Shown here: positions 39,942 to 47,792 of the stretch, piece after piece | How the letters are laid out: every line of letters starts with the position of its first letter | Numbering within the stretch: the first letter of the stretch is position 1 | Assembly: GCF_014640535.1 (NCBI RefSeq) | Contig: NZ_BMHD01000001.1 | Location: 2,779,474-2,843,473, forward strand | DNA from: Cnuibacter physcomitrellae | Lineage (GTDB): Bacteria; Actinomycetota; Actinomycetes; Actinomycetales; Microbacteriaceae | Direction: 5' to 3' | DNA length: 64,000 bases | Program-made: the position numbers and the translations under genes | Notes under the pieces: model-generated | Database searches by the model: none | What the model saw: the letters and a program-made list of their open reading frames with translations, nothing else | Told to the model about the DNA's origin: nothing

Positions 39942-40877
39942 CTACTCCGCGGTGCGGCGGCGGAGCACGAGGCCGCCGGCGACGGCCGCGGCGCCGAGGG
40001 CGAGGATGCCCGCGCCGAAGGCGATCGCGCCGGTCTGGTCACCGGCACCGGTGTTCGCCAGTGCGGGGCGAGCCGGGGTCGCGGCGGGAGCGGCGACGCC
40101 GCCGTCGAGGCTCACGGCGAGGTTCGCGCGGCCGAACTCGTCGAAGGCGACGATGTCGTGCGGGTCGTTGGTGTACGCGGTCGGGACGACGAAGTCGACC
40201 TCACCGCCGACGATCGACGCGGACGAGATGAAGCTCGGAGCGCTGTACCCGTAGAAGTCCACGTCGCGGGGCTCCTGCTCGCCGACACGGTGGCCGTCGT
40301 AGGTCGAGACGATGTCGCGGAACTTGATCGTGAACGACTTGCCCTTCTCGTAGCTCGTCGGCGTGAAGGTGTAGGTCGCCGCCGGGAGCAGGTACTGGAG
40401 GTCCTCCGAGTCGGGAGCCGGCGACACCGGGGTGTCACCCAGCATCATGAACTCGCCGTCCTCGTAGGCGTACTCGACGGTGGTGCCGCGGTAGATGGCG
40501 GCGTTCGCCTCCGGCGCGTCCTCGACGGCGTCGGTGGTCGGGCCGGCCGAGTTGTTGACCAGCTCGACGACCACGGGGCCGGCGAGGTTCGTCACCTGCG
40601 CGAAGTAGCCGTCGTCGTCCGCGTCGGGCTCGACGTCGGCCGACTGGACGAGGTACTCGCCCGAGCCGTCCGGGATCGGGGCCCACACGTCGACGGAGTA
40701 GCCGGCGAAGGTGTCACCGAGGCGGATGACGATGTCACCGCTGTTGAGGTCGAAGGTGCGGTCGCCAGACTCGTCCGCGTGAACCGCGGAGGCGCCCAGC
40801 AGGCTGGCGGAGCCGAGCGCCAGAGCGGCGCCGGTGGCCACGAGAACGCGGCTGAACTTGCGTGAAAGAGACGACAT
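39942..40877 (-). CDS. LAXTG-anchored secreted surface protein
   Basis: 311 residues. A signal peptide ('RVLVATGAALALGSASLLGASAVHA', cleavage expected after AHA or VHA) begins the protein. The mature region is acidic and beta-rich with no repeats recognised ('GDIVIRLGDTFAGYSVDVWAPIPDGSGEYLVQS', 'YLLPAATYTFTPTSYEKGKSFTIKFRD'). The sorting signal is LANTG at nt 40047-40061, then a Gly/Ala-rich helix and 'RRRTAE'. It should be wall-anchored by a class E sortase, as for the protein at position 1. A strong hairpin ends the gene. Its function is unknown; the early-gene composition suggests an abundant envelope protein. Confidence 0.85.
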   Translation of the reverse strand: MSSLSRKFSRVLVATGAALALGSASLLGASAVHADESGDRTFDLNSGDIVIRLGDTFAGYSVDVWAPIPDGSGEYLVQSADVEPDADDDGYFAQVTNLAGPVVVELVNNSAGPTTDAVEDAPEANAAIYRGTTVEYAYEDGEFMMLGDTPVSPAPDSEDLQYLLPAATYTFTPTSYEKGKSFTIKFRDIVSTYDGHRVGEQEPRDVDFYGYSAPSFISSASIVGGEVDFVVPTAYTNDPHDIVAFDEFGRANLAVSLDGGVAAPAATPARPALANTGAGDQTGAIAFGAGILALGAAAVAGGLVLRRRTAE

Positions 40878-41006
40878 CGGTCGAATTTCCCCCTAGATCG
40901 ATGGCAGAGCTGTCCAGGCTGCGATGCCTGGGAGTTCTCTTACACTGCCCCAAGTCACAGGAGACGTCAAGGCTTCCGGTGCTACTTGCTATTTCTCTAC
41001 GACGTG

Positions 41007-42416
41007 TTACGGCACCGAGCAGAGGGGCTCTGCCGAGGGGGCGTCGTCGCCGCCGGCACCGGGCGAGACGGGCGCAGACAGGCCGCCGGACAGCGGTGCC
41101 GGAGGCGCCGTAGGGCTCGTCGACTCCTCTCCATCCTCGCCCGGGTGCAGCGCGGATCGGAGGGCGGACGCGACGACGTCGAGGTCGGGCTGCAGCGGCT
41201 GCACGAGGGGCTTCGTCAGCTCCACCCGGTCGAGCGGCTGGCTGCGGGCGCCGTCGGCGAGCGCCGCCAGCGTGCCGAGCGCCTCCGGGGAGAGATCGGT
41301 GGAGAGTCCCTCCGTCGTCCCGGCGAGGGAGAGGAACACCGAGAGGGCCGTGCCCGGGTCGAGCTGCTTCAGCAGGGCCTGCTGGATGCACGACTGCCGC
41401 TGCATGCGGTCGGAGTTGGAGCTGGCGTACCGCGACCGGGCGAACCACAGCGCGGTCTCGCCGTCCATGTGCTGGACGCCCGGCTCGATCGGCGGCCCCA
41501 CGACCGACAGCTGGTCGCTGCCGATGTCGGGCACGCCGATCCGTGGCACCTCGGCCTTGACGTCCACCGTGACACCGCCGAGGGCGTCGATGAGCCGGAT
41601 GAACGCATCCAGCTCGACGTAGACGTGTCCGCTCATCGTGAGGCCGGTGTACCCCTCGACGGCCTCCGTGAGCGCGGACAGGCCGGGGTCGGGGGAGCCG
41701 GCCCAGAGATCGGCGTGCTCGAGCCCGTACTGATAGGTGAAGTTGATGTTGCAGCCCGAGAGGCAGCGGTTGCCCGAGGGGAACTGGGACGCCATCACCG
41801 AGCCGGCCGGGTAGGGGAAGTTCTGGGTGGTGCGGTCCACGCCGACGACCGCGGTCCGGCCGGTCAGCGCGTCGACGCTCACGACCGTGATGCTGTCGGG
41901 CTGCACGACCGAGCGACCGGGTGCCCGGTCGGCGCCGACCACGAGGATGTTGTACCGCCCGTCGTGCGCCTCGAGCCCGGTGTCGCCGCCGAACACCGAG
42001 GTCAGGATGCCGCGTCCGGTGAACGCCGACGCCGAGATCGTGCTGCAGATCACTGCGGGGATGACGAGGAGCGCGACGGCCGCCAGCGAGAGGCGACGAC
42101 GAGCGCTCGCGGCGGAGCGCATCCGGAGCCGTCGCAGCAGGTCGGCGGCGACCGCGGCGACGTAGACGAGCCACAGCGCCGAGGCCAGGCCGACGACGCC
42201 GAGTCCGTCTGCGGCGGCGCCGAAGGCGATCGCGTCGAGCGGTGACGAGGCGAGCCTCGCCACCAGCAGGGCCACGGCCAGGAGCAGCGTACCGGAGAGC
42301 GCGGTGAGCGGGATCCCCGTCGATCGGGCGCCCACGAGGACGTGACCCGTTCCGGGGACCAGCGTGCCCGCGAGGAGAGCACCGGCGGCGCGACGCCGCG
42401 ACACGCTCGTCTCCAC
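41007..42416 (-). CDS. LytR-CpsA-Psr (LCP) family protein
   Basis: 469 residues from a GTG after GGAGGGAGGGCC. Three N-terminal hydrophobic helices precede the LCP catalytic domain. The domain has 'YNILVVGADRAPGRSVVQPDSITVVSVDALTGRTAVVGVDRTTQNFP' (the conserved D-S and R motifs), 'DAFIRLIDALGGVTVDV' and 'MDGETALWFARSRYASSNSDRMQRQ' with the essential Arg cluster. A Pro/Ser-rich C-terminal tail follows. LCP enzymes attach secondary wall polymers to peptidoglycan at the outer membrane face. The 129-bp gap on its 3' side separates it from the LANTG gene on the same strand and probably holds that gene's promoter. Confidence 0.92.
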   Translation of the reverse strand: METSVSRRRAAGALLAGTLVPGTGHVLVGARSTGIPLTALSGTLLLAVALLVARLASSPLDAIAFGAAADGLGVVGLASALWLVYVAAVAADLLRRLRMRSAASARRRLSLAAVALLVIPAVICSTISASAFTGRGILTSVFGGDTGLEAHDGRYNILVVGADRAPGRSVVQPDSITVVSVDALTGRTAVVGVDRTTQNFPYPAGSVMASQFPSGNRCLSGCNINFTYQYGLEHADLWAGSPDPGLSALTEAVEGYTGLTMSGHVYVELDAFIRLIDALGGVTVDVKAEVPRIGVPDIGSDQLSVVGPPIEPGVQHMDGETALWFARSRYASSNSDRMQRQSCIQQALLKQLDPGTALSVFLSLAGTTEGLSTDLSPEALGTLAALADGARSQPLDRVELTKPLVQPLQPDLDVVASALRSALHPGEDGEESTSPTAPPAPLSGGLSAPVSPGAGGDDAPSAEPLCSVP

Positions 42417-42489
42417 GGCCCTCCCTCCGCCGACGCACATCATCGCACGCCCGCCCGGGACACGCCCGAGCCCGGAACCCGCGAGCGAG

Positions 42490-42951
42490 CTACAGGTCGA
42501 GGCGGTGCGGGATGACGTCGCCGCGCCGCCCGGAGGGGACGAAGCCCATCGCCGCGTAGTAGGCCAGAGCGCCCGCGTTGTCCGCTCCGATGCTCGCGTC
42601 GATGTGGTGGAGTCCCGCGGCTTCCGCGGCGGATCGCGAGACGGCGAAGAGCCGTCGCCCGAGGCCGCGCCGCCCGGCGTCGGGGCGGATGAGGGTGCCG
42701 ATGATGCCCCATCCCTCGGGGACGCCGTAGGGGTTGTCCGGCCAGGAGCGCTTCAGCGACTGGAAGCCGAGGATGCGGCCGTCCTCCTCCGCGACGCTGC
42801 ACGCCACCGTGTGCTCCACGGCGAGGTACCGCTCGCGGACGAAGTCCTCATCGACCGGGTGCGCGCGGAGCCCCGCGGCGTGGATCGCGTTCTGCACCTC
42901 GACCATCCCGGCGGCGTCGCCCTCGCGAGCGGGGCGGAGCTCGATCGTCAC
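42490..42951 (-). CDS. GNAT family acetyltransferase
   Basis: 153 residues from the GTG at 42951, which overlaps the stop of the preceding small gene (GTGA). The acetyl-CoA site is readable as 'GTLIRPDAGRRGLGRRLFAVSRSAAEAAG' (R/Q-x-x-G-x-G/A variant). 'NAGALAYYAAMGF' is the typical motif B end. The acceptor substrate is unknown. It is coupled to the PLDc_N-like membrane protein. Confidence 0.85.
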   Translation of the reverse strand: MTIELRPAREGDAAGMVEVQNAIHAAGLRAHPVDEDFVRERYLAVEHTVACSVAEEDGRILGFQSLKRSWPDNPYGVPEGWGIIGTLIRPDAGRRGLGRRLFAVSRSAAEAAGLHHIDASIGADNAGALAYYAAMGFVPSGRRGDVIPHRLDL

Positions 42952-43163
42952 CGCGCTGAGCTCGTGCCGCTGCGGCGCCCGAAGACGAACCACCCGATCG
43001 AGCCGAGGAGGGGCAGGATCAGCACGACCAGGATCCAGATCACCCGTTCGGTCGTGGTGAAGCCGGGTGTGCGGGCGATGCTGACGATCGCGAGGATCCA
43101 GAGCACGGTCGCCGCGAGCATCACGAGGAGGATCAGGAGGTGGGTGGGCTCGAGGCTGAACAT
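42948..43163 (-). CDS. PLDc_N-type small membrane protein
   Basis: 71 residues from the ATG at 43163; an in-frame GTG at 43172 would add three residues. Two hydrophobic helices ('HLLILLVMLAATVLWILAIVSIA' and 'ERVIWILVVLILPLLGSIGWFVFGRRSG') with the final 'LPLLGSIGWFVFGRR' match the phospholipase D N-terminal-like (PLDc_N) family, common as stand-alone small proteins in actinobacteria. Its function is unknown. It is probably co-transcribed with the acetyltransferase gene. Confidence 0.82.
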   Translation of the reverse strand: MFSLEPTHLLILLVMLAATVLWILAIVSIARTPGFTTTERVIWILVVLILPLLGSIGWFVFGRRSGTSSAR

Positions 43164-43226
43164 GCCTTCCACCGTCTCACGTCGGTCCCGCCGTCGCCAC
43201 CAGCATGACGGCGGTCCTCGCAGCGG

Positions 43227-43664
43227 TCAGCGGGCCAGGAACACCACGAAGTTGATGATGAGGATGACCAGCCCCAGCCCGGCGATGATGTACGGCCAGA
43301 ACCGCAGCGGGATGAAGAACAGAGACGAGCGCGGGGCCACCACGAGCGGCTGACCCGACTGCGGGTCGACGGCGGGGACGACCTCGTGGGTCTGGATGCG
43401 GCCGTCGGGATGCGTGTACGGCTGGGCGAGCTGCCGGGTGTAGGTCAGCTGCCGCGGCTTGTCGAGGTGGGCGCGCACGACGTACTTGTCGAAGAAGAAC
43501 AGCGCGACGCCCGAGACGAGGAATCCCAGGCCCACGAAGATGCCCGACACCGACGGCTCGGTGACCCGGCCGAGGCCGACGGCGGCCTTCAGCAGGAAGC
43601 CGAGTCCGACCCCGAGGCCGACGAACAGGAACGCGAATATCCCCCACCGGGTCCAGATGATCAC
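43227..43664 (-). CDS. Membrane protein with three to four predicted helices
   Basis: 145 residues from a GTG at 43664; a longer frame to 43784 would cross the divergent operator region. Helices: 'WGIFAFLFVGLGVGLGFLLKAAVG', 'GIFVGLGFLVSGVALFFFDKYVV', then a hydrophilic central part with 'YTHPDGRIQTHEVVPAVDPQSGQPLVV', and a last helix 'WPYIIAGLGLVILIINFVVFLA'. No family recognised. It is divergent from the FAD monooxygenase at 43839 but probably unrelated to it. Confidence 0.65.
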   Translation of the reverse strand: MIIWTRWGIFAFLFVGLGVGLGFLLKAAVGLGRVTEPSVSGIFVGLGFLVSGVALFFFDKYVVRAHLDKPRQLTYTRQLAQPYTHPDGRIQTHEVVPAVDPQSGQPLVVAPRSSLFFIPLRFWPYIIAGLGLVILIINFVVFLAR

Positions 43665-43753
43665 CCTTCGACCGTAGGCGGATGCGTGGACGTCCGCGAT
43701 GGGGAGGCCTCCCCATCCGGCCGATCGGCTGCTAGTCTGACTGCGCGATATGC

Positions 43754-43777
43754 GAACGGTGCGTTCGATAATCGAAC
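43754..43777 (+). promoter_or_regulatory. PcaR/IclR-like operator ahead of the FAD monooxygenase
   Basis: GTTCGATAATCGAAC (43763-43777) is a perfect 15-bp palindrome. The preceding GAACGgtgCGTTC (43754-43766) shares one arm with it, giving three half-sites in a row, as described for PcaU/PobR-type IclR operators. It closely resembles the Pseudomonas PcaR site as I recall it (GTTCGATAATCGCAC). No IclR gene is adjacent; the nearest are at 13956 and 18890. Confidence 0.65.
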
Positions 43778-43780
43778 AGA

Positions 43781-43831
43781 TCACGATGATGTGACCATCA
43801 CGACGATGTGACCATCACGACGATGTGAGGA
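43781..43831 (+). repeat. Three tandem 17-bp repeats before the FAD monooxygenase start
   Basis: The unit TCACGACGATGTGACCA occurs three times without gaps (43781-43797, 43798-43814, 43815-43831); the first has T for C at one position and the last ends GTGAGGA, supplying the Shine-Dalgarno. Each unit contains TCAC-N6-GTGA symmetry. It lies between the operator and the ATG at 43839. Confidence 0.85.
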
Positions 43832-43838
43832 GAGCCCC

Positions 43839-45749
43839 ATGCAGTTCCACCACCACGGGTACGTCTCGGGCGATCCGCGCATCCAGGAGGCCGCGGGCAC
43901 GGGGATCGACCGGCCCGAGGAGCTCCCCGACGAGATGGACGTCCTCATCGTCGGCACCGGTCCGGCGGGGATGATCACCGCCGCTCAGCTGTCGCAGTTC
44001 CCCGACATCACCACCCGGATCGTCGAGCGCCGACCGGGGCGGCTGGCGATCGGCCAGGCCGACGGCATCCAGGCCAGGAGCGTCGAGACGTTCCAGGCGT
44101 TCGGGTTCGCCGAGCAGATCATCCAGGAGGCGTACCGGATCACCGAGATGTGCTTCTGGAAGCCGGACCCCGCCGATCCCTCCCGGATCATCCGTACCGC
44201 GCGCCCCGTGGACGACGAGCTCGGGGTGAGCGAGTTCCCCCACCTCATCGTCAACCAGGCCCGGGTGCTCGACTACTTCGGCGACGTGATGCGCACCTCG
44301 CCCACGCGTATGACCCCCGACTACGGATGGGAGTTCGTCAGCCTCGAGGTGGACGACGCCGCCCAGCATCCCGTCGCGGTCACCCTCGCCCGCACCGCCG
44401 GGCCGGACGAGGGAGCGCTCCGCGTGGTGCGGGCCAAGTACGTGGTCGGCTGCGACGGGGCGCGCAGCCGGGTGCGCGAGCAGATCGGATGCACGCTGGC
44501 CGGCGACCAGGCCAACCACGCCTGGGGTGTGATGGACGCGCTCGCCGTCACCGACTTCCCCGACATCCGCACCAAGTGCGCCATCCAGTCGGAGGCCGGC
44601 AGCATCCTGCTCATCCCGCGCGAGGGCGGGTACCTGTTCCGGATGTACGTCGACCTCGGCGAGGTCGCGGCCGACGACCACGGCGCCGTGCGTCGCACCA
44701 GCCTCGACCAGATCATCGCGCAGGCGAACGCGATCCTGCATCCGTACACGCTCGACGTGAAGGACGTCGCCTGGCACAGCGTCTACGAGGTGGGACACCG
44801 CGTCACCGACCGCTTCGACGACGTGCTCCCCGACGACCTCGGCAGCCGCACGCCCCGCGTGTTCATCACCGGCGACGCGTGCCACACTCACAGCGCCAAG
44901 GCCGGTCAGGGCATGAACGTGTCGATGCAGGACGGCTTCAACCTCGGCTGGAAGCTGGCCCACGTGCTCGAAGGGCGGAGCCCCGCCGAGCTGCTCTCCA
45001 CCTACTCCGCCGAGCGTCAGGTCGTGGCCCAGAACCTCATCGACTTCGACAAGGAGTGGTCCGCCCTGATGGCGGCCAAGCCCGAGGACCTCCCCAGCCC
45101 GTCCGAGCTCGAGGACTTCTACGTGCGCACCGCCGAGTTCCCCGCCGGGTTCATGACGGAGTACACGCCGTCGCTGATCACGGCGGACAGCTCTCATCAG
45201 GCGCTCGCGACCGGATTCCCGGTGGGCAAGCGCTTCCGCTCCGCACCGGTGACGCGGGTCTGCGACGGCAACCCCGTGCACCTCGGTCACCACGCCCGGG
45301 CCGACGGGCGGTGGCGCATCTACGTGTTCGCCGACGCGGCCGCACCGGCGGCGGGCGAGCCGGGGCCGGTGCCCGCGCTCGCGGAGTGGCTGACCACGTC
45401 GTCGTCCTCGCCGCTGGCGGCCACGCCCGCCGACGCCGATCCGGACGCCTGGTTCGACGTGAAGGTCATCTACCAGCAGCCGCACTCCGAGGTCGACCTC
45501 GGGGCCGCCGTGCCGGCGGCGTTCTTGCCGCGGGTGGGCCCGTTCGAGCTCGTCGACTACGAGAAGGTGTACGCCGCCGCACCCGCGGACGACATCTTCG
45601 ATGCCCGCGGCGTGAGCCGCGACGGCGCGATCGTGGTCGTCCGCCCCGACCAGTACGTGTCGGCAGTCCTCCCGCTCACGGCGACCGACGAGCTCGCGAC
45701 CTTCTTCGCGCCGCTCCTCGCCGCCCGTCCGGTCTCAGCCGGCGTCTGA
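43839..45749 (+). CDS. FAD-dependent phenol hydroxylase/3-hydroxybenzoate 4-monooxygenase type enzyme
   Basis: 636 residues, the length of MobA/PheA-type single-component hydroxylases. FAD motifs: 'DVLIVGTGPAGMITAAQLSQ' (GxGxxG), 'VVGCDGARSRVREQIG' (DG motif) and 'PRVFITGDACHTHSAKAGQGMNVSMQDGFNLGWKLAHVLEG' (GD motif). A C-terminal thioredoxin-like domain (from about residue 470) completes the architecture of phenol 2-monooxygenase. It hydroxylates a phenolic ring with NAD(P)H and oxygen to a catechol. ATG 43839 has GAGGAGAG upstream. It is a single gene with an elaborate promoter region; ring-cleavage genes are not adjacent. Confidence 0.9.
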   Translation: MQFHHHGYVSGDPRIQEAAGTGIDRPEELPDEMDVLIVGTGPAGMITAAQLSQFPDITTRIVERRPGRLAIGQADGIQARSVETFQAFGFAEQIIQEAYRITEMCFWKPDPADPSRIIRTARPVDDELGVSEFPHLIVNQARVLDYFGDVMRTSPTRMTPDYGWEFVSLEVDDAAQHPVAVTLARTAGPDEGALRVVRAKYVVGCDGARSRVREQIGCTLAGDQANHAWGVMDALAVTDFPDIRTKCAIQSEAGSILLIPREGGYLFRMYVDLGEVAADDHGAVRRTSLDQIIAQANAILHPYTLDVKDVAWHSVYEVGHRVTDRFDDVLPDDLGSRTPRVFITGDACHTHSAKAGQGMNVSMQDGFNLGWKLAHVLEGRSPAELLSTYSAERQVVAQNLIDFDKEWSALMAAKPEDLPSPSELEDFYVRTAEFPAGFMTEYTPSLITADSSHQALATGFPVGKRFRSAPVTRVCDGNPVHLGHHARADGRWRIYVFADAAAPAAGEPGPVPALAEWLTTSSSSPLAATPADADPDAWFDVKVIYQQPHSEVDLGAAVPAAFLPRVGPFELVDYEKVYAAAPADDIFDARGVSRDGAIVVVRPDQYVSAVLPLTATDELATFFAPLLAARPVSAGV

Positions 45750-45836
45750 CGGTACCCTTCTGCGTGCTCCGGCTCGTCACACGAGCTTTCGACGGACGAA
45801 ACACGCGTGACACACGGCGTCGCTACCGTCGACTGC

Positions 45837-45935
45837 ATGACGTACGCGCACGAGACCGAGGGCTTCTGCCCCTGGTTCTGCCTGCGTCGACAGAGCGGTC
45901 ACCACAACACCGCCGTCTTCTCCTTCAACTCCTGA
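45837..45935 (+). CDS. Possible leaderless 32-residue peptide with FCPWFC motif
   Basis: ATG at 45837 and TGA at 45933-45935 enclose 32 codons. The peptide has 'FCPWFCLRRQSGHHNT' in the middle and ends in 'AVFSFNS'. TACCGT (45824-45829) lies where a -10 box would be if transcription starts at the A of the ATG, so translation could be leaderless; there is no Shine-Dalgarno. Short cysteine/aromatic-rich leaderless ORFs in actinobacteria are sometimes attenuators of the next operon; a secreted or modified peptide is another option. It lies in a 516-bp gap between the FAD monooxygenase and the amidohydrolase. Reality of the ORF is unproven. Confidence 0.4.
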   Translation: MTYAHETEGFCPWFCLRRQSGHHNTAVFSFNS

Positions 45936-46010
45936 CCGCGCCCCGCGTCGGGGGAGAGGTGTGCCCATCGGGCGCCCGCCCCTGACCGCGATCGCCGCTC
46001 TCTGCTGACG

Positions 46011-46052
46011 CCCGTGGCGCTCGGCCCGTGGCGCTCGGCCCGTGGCCCTCGG
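46011..46052 (+). repeat. Three tandem 14-bp repeats in the 45750-46265 gap
   Basis: CCCGTGGCGCTCGG occurs at 46011-46024 and 46025-46038, then once more with one change (CCCGTGGCCCTCGG, 46039-46052). Beyond this and the small ORF, the gap before the amidohydrolase holds no clear structure. Long frames crossing it are probably non-coding. Confidence 0.8.
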
Positions 46053-46265
46053 CCCCGGAACGCCGTCCGTCGTCTCCGCTCGCGTCCCCGCGCCGCTCGA
46101 TCAGCTCCTGCCCGCGCAGTCGGATCTCATCCCCGTGCTTCGCCTCGACGCACGCGGCTCCGCGACGGGCGAGCACCCCCGTCGGCGTTCAGCAGACCAC
46201 TCACCGCACCCCCGCATCCTCAGCGCGCCCGTCGCACGTCCGGCGCGCCCTCTCGAAGGAGACCC

Positions 46266-47792
46266 ATGCCCACGCTCTGGCGCGACGCGCTCGTCCTCAC
46301 CCTGGACGGGAGCCCGGACGGAGTCCGTCCGAGGCGCTCCGACCTGCTCATCGACGGCAGCGAGGTCGTCGACCTCGGGTCCGGGCTCGATGCGCCGGAG
46401 GGCGCCGACGTCCGCGACGGCCGCGACCTGCTCATCCTCCCGGGCCTGGTGAACGCGCACACGCACTCCTGGGAGATCCTGTTCCGCGGAACGAGCGAGC
46501 GGCTGCCGCTCGAGCTCTGGACCCTGGTCAGCTATCCGCCGCTCGGCGTCGAGCCGCTGCCCGACCGGCTCGTCTACCTCCGCACGGCGATCGCCGCGCT
46601 GGAGTCGCTCCGCGGCGGAGCGACCGCGGTGCTCGACGACGTGGGCGAGCTCCCGACCCAGTCGCCCGAGTCGATCGAGCAGGTGTTCGCGGCCTACGAC
46701 GACCTGGGCATCCGCGCCGTCTGCACCGGAGCGGTCGCCGACATCGCGATGGTCGACCGCCTCCCCGGAGCCGATCACCGCTTCAGCCCCGCGCTGCTCG
46801 CCGAGAGCCGCAGCGCCCTGCATCCGTCGGCGGCGCTCATCGACGCGTATCTCGAGCTCTCGATGAGCGCGATCGCCGCCGCGGGCTCACGATCGAGCGG
46901 CCGGATCGCGTACGCGGTGAGTCCGAGCGCGCCGCACCGCTGCTCCGACGACCTGCTCAGGGCGTGTCACGACCTCGCGCTCGACCGGGACCTCCTCGTG
47001 CACACCCACCTGCTCGAGACCCGACTCCAGGCCGACGTGGCGCACGAGCGCTGGGGACGCACCGCTGTCGAGCACCTCAGCGACCTCGGGCTGCTCGACG
47101 ACCGGCTCATCGCGGCCCACGGGGTGTGGCTGACCGCATCCGACCGTCGGATGCTCGGCGCGGCCGGATCGACCATCGCCCACAATCCGCTGTCGAACCT
47201 CAAGCTCGGCTCGGGTGTGCTCGACTGGCGCGGGATGCGCGAGGCGGGGGTGCGCCTGGCGCTGGGCACCGACGGCGCCTCGTCGAGCGACACGCTGAGG
47301 ATGCTCGAGACGGTGAAGGCCGCGGCGCTCGGCCAGTCGACGACGGAGTCCGACCTGGAGAGCTGGCCCACGGCGGCCGAGGTGCTCGCCGCGGCGACGA
47401 GGTCGGGGGCTGCGGCGCTGCGTACGGGTGCCGGGGTGATCGCGCCGGGTCGGCCGGCGGACCTCCTCGTGATCGACCTCGCTCGGGACACCGCCTTCAC
47501 GCCTCGCCACGACGTGGTCAGGCAGCTCGTGTTCAGCGCGGATGCCTCGTCGATGGCCGAGGTGTGGGTGGCGGGCGAGTGCGTCGTCCGCGACGGCCGC
47601 AGCACCTGTGTCGACGACGTCGCGCTGCTGCGCGAGTTCCGCCAGGAGGCCGAGCGCTGGGCCGAGACCGTGCCGGCGATCCGCTCCGCCAACGCGCGGC
47701 TGGTCGAGCCGGCCGCAGCCGCGTACCGGTCCGCGCGGGAGGCAGACCGGCCCGCAGAGGCGCACCCGTCCACAGAGAGAGGGATCCGATGA
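46266..47792 (+). CDS. Amidohydrolase family deaminase (chlorohydrolase/8-oxoguanine deaminase-like)
   Basis: 508 residues from the ATG at 46266 after GAAGGAGACCC. Subtype III metal motifs: 'GLVNAHTHSWE' (HxH), 'LLVHTHLLET' , 'DRLIAAHGVWLT' and 'LALGTDGASSSDTLRMLETVKAAALGQ' (metal Asp). The C-terminal 'GAGVIAPGRPADLLVIDLARD' is typical of the TrzN/MtaD/SsnA group. It probably deaminates or hydrolyses an N-heterocycle such as a purine, pterin or triazine derivative. The last about 60 residues are an Ala/Arg-rich tail. It is coupled to the VOC gene and heads a nucleoside-salvage-like group. Confidence 0.88.
   Translation: MPTLWRDALVLTLDGSPDGVRPRRSDLLIDGSEVVDLGSGLDAPEGADVRDGRDLLILPGLVNAHTHSWEILFRGTSERLPLELWTLVSYPPLGVEPLPDRLVYLRTAIAALESLRGGATAVLDDVGELPTQSPESIEQVFAAYDDLGIRAVCTGAVADIAMVDRLPGADHRFSPALLAESRSALHPSAALIDAYLELSMSAIAAAGSRSSGRIAYAVSPSAPHRCSDDLLRACHDLALDRDLLVHTHLLETRLQADVAHERWGRTAVEHLSDLGLLDDRLIAAHGVWLTASDRRMLGAAGSTIAHNPLSNLKLGSGVLDWRGMREAGVRLALGTDGASSSDTLRMLETVKAAALGQSTTESDLESWPTAAEVLAAATRSGAAALRTGAGVIAPGRPADLLVIDLARDTAFTPRHDVVRQLVFSADASSMAEVWVAGECVVRDGRSTCVDDVALLREFRQEAERWAETVPAIRSANARLVEPAAAAYRSAREADRPAEAHPSTERGIR

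Noticed and set aside
43781-43831. Tandem 17-bp repeats as a possible CRISPR array
   Set aside because: The units are contiguous with no spacers, only three copies, and no cas genes are present.
45750-46265. Longer coding frames crossing the 516-bp gap before the amidohydrolase
   Set aside because: They contain the 14-bp tandem repeats and Arg/Pro-rich text and lack ribosome binding sites. Only the 32-codon ORF was kept, with low confidence.
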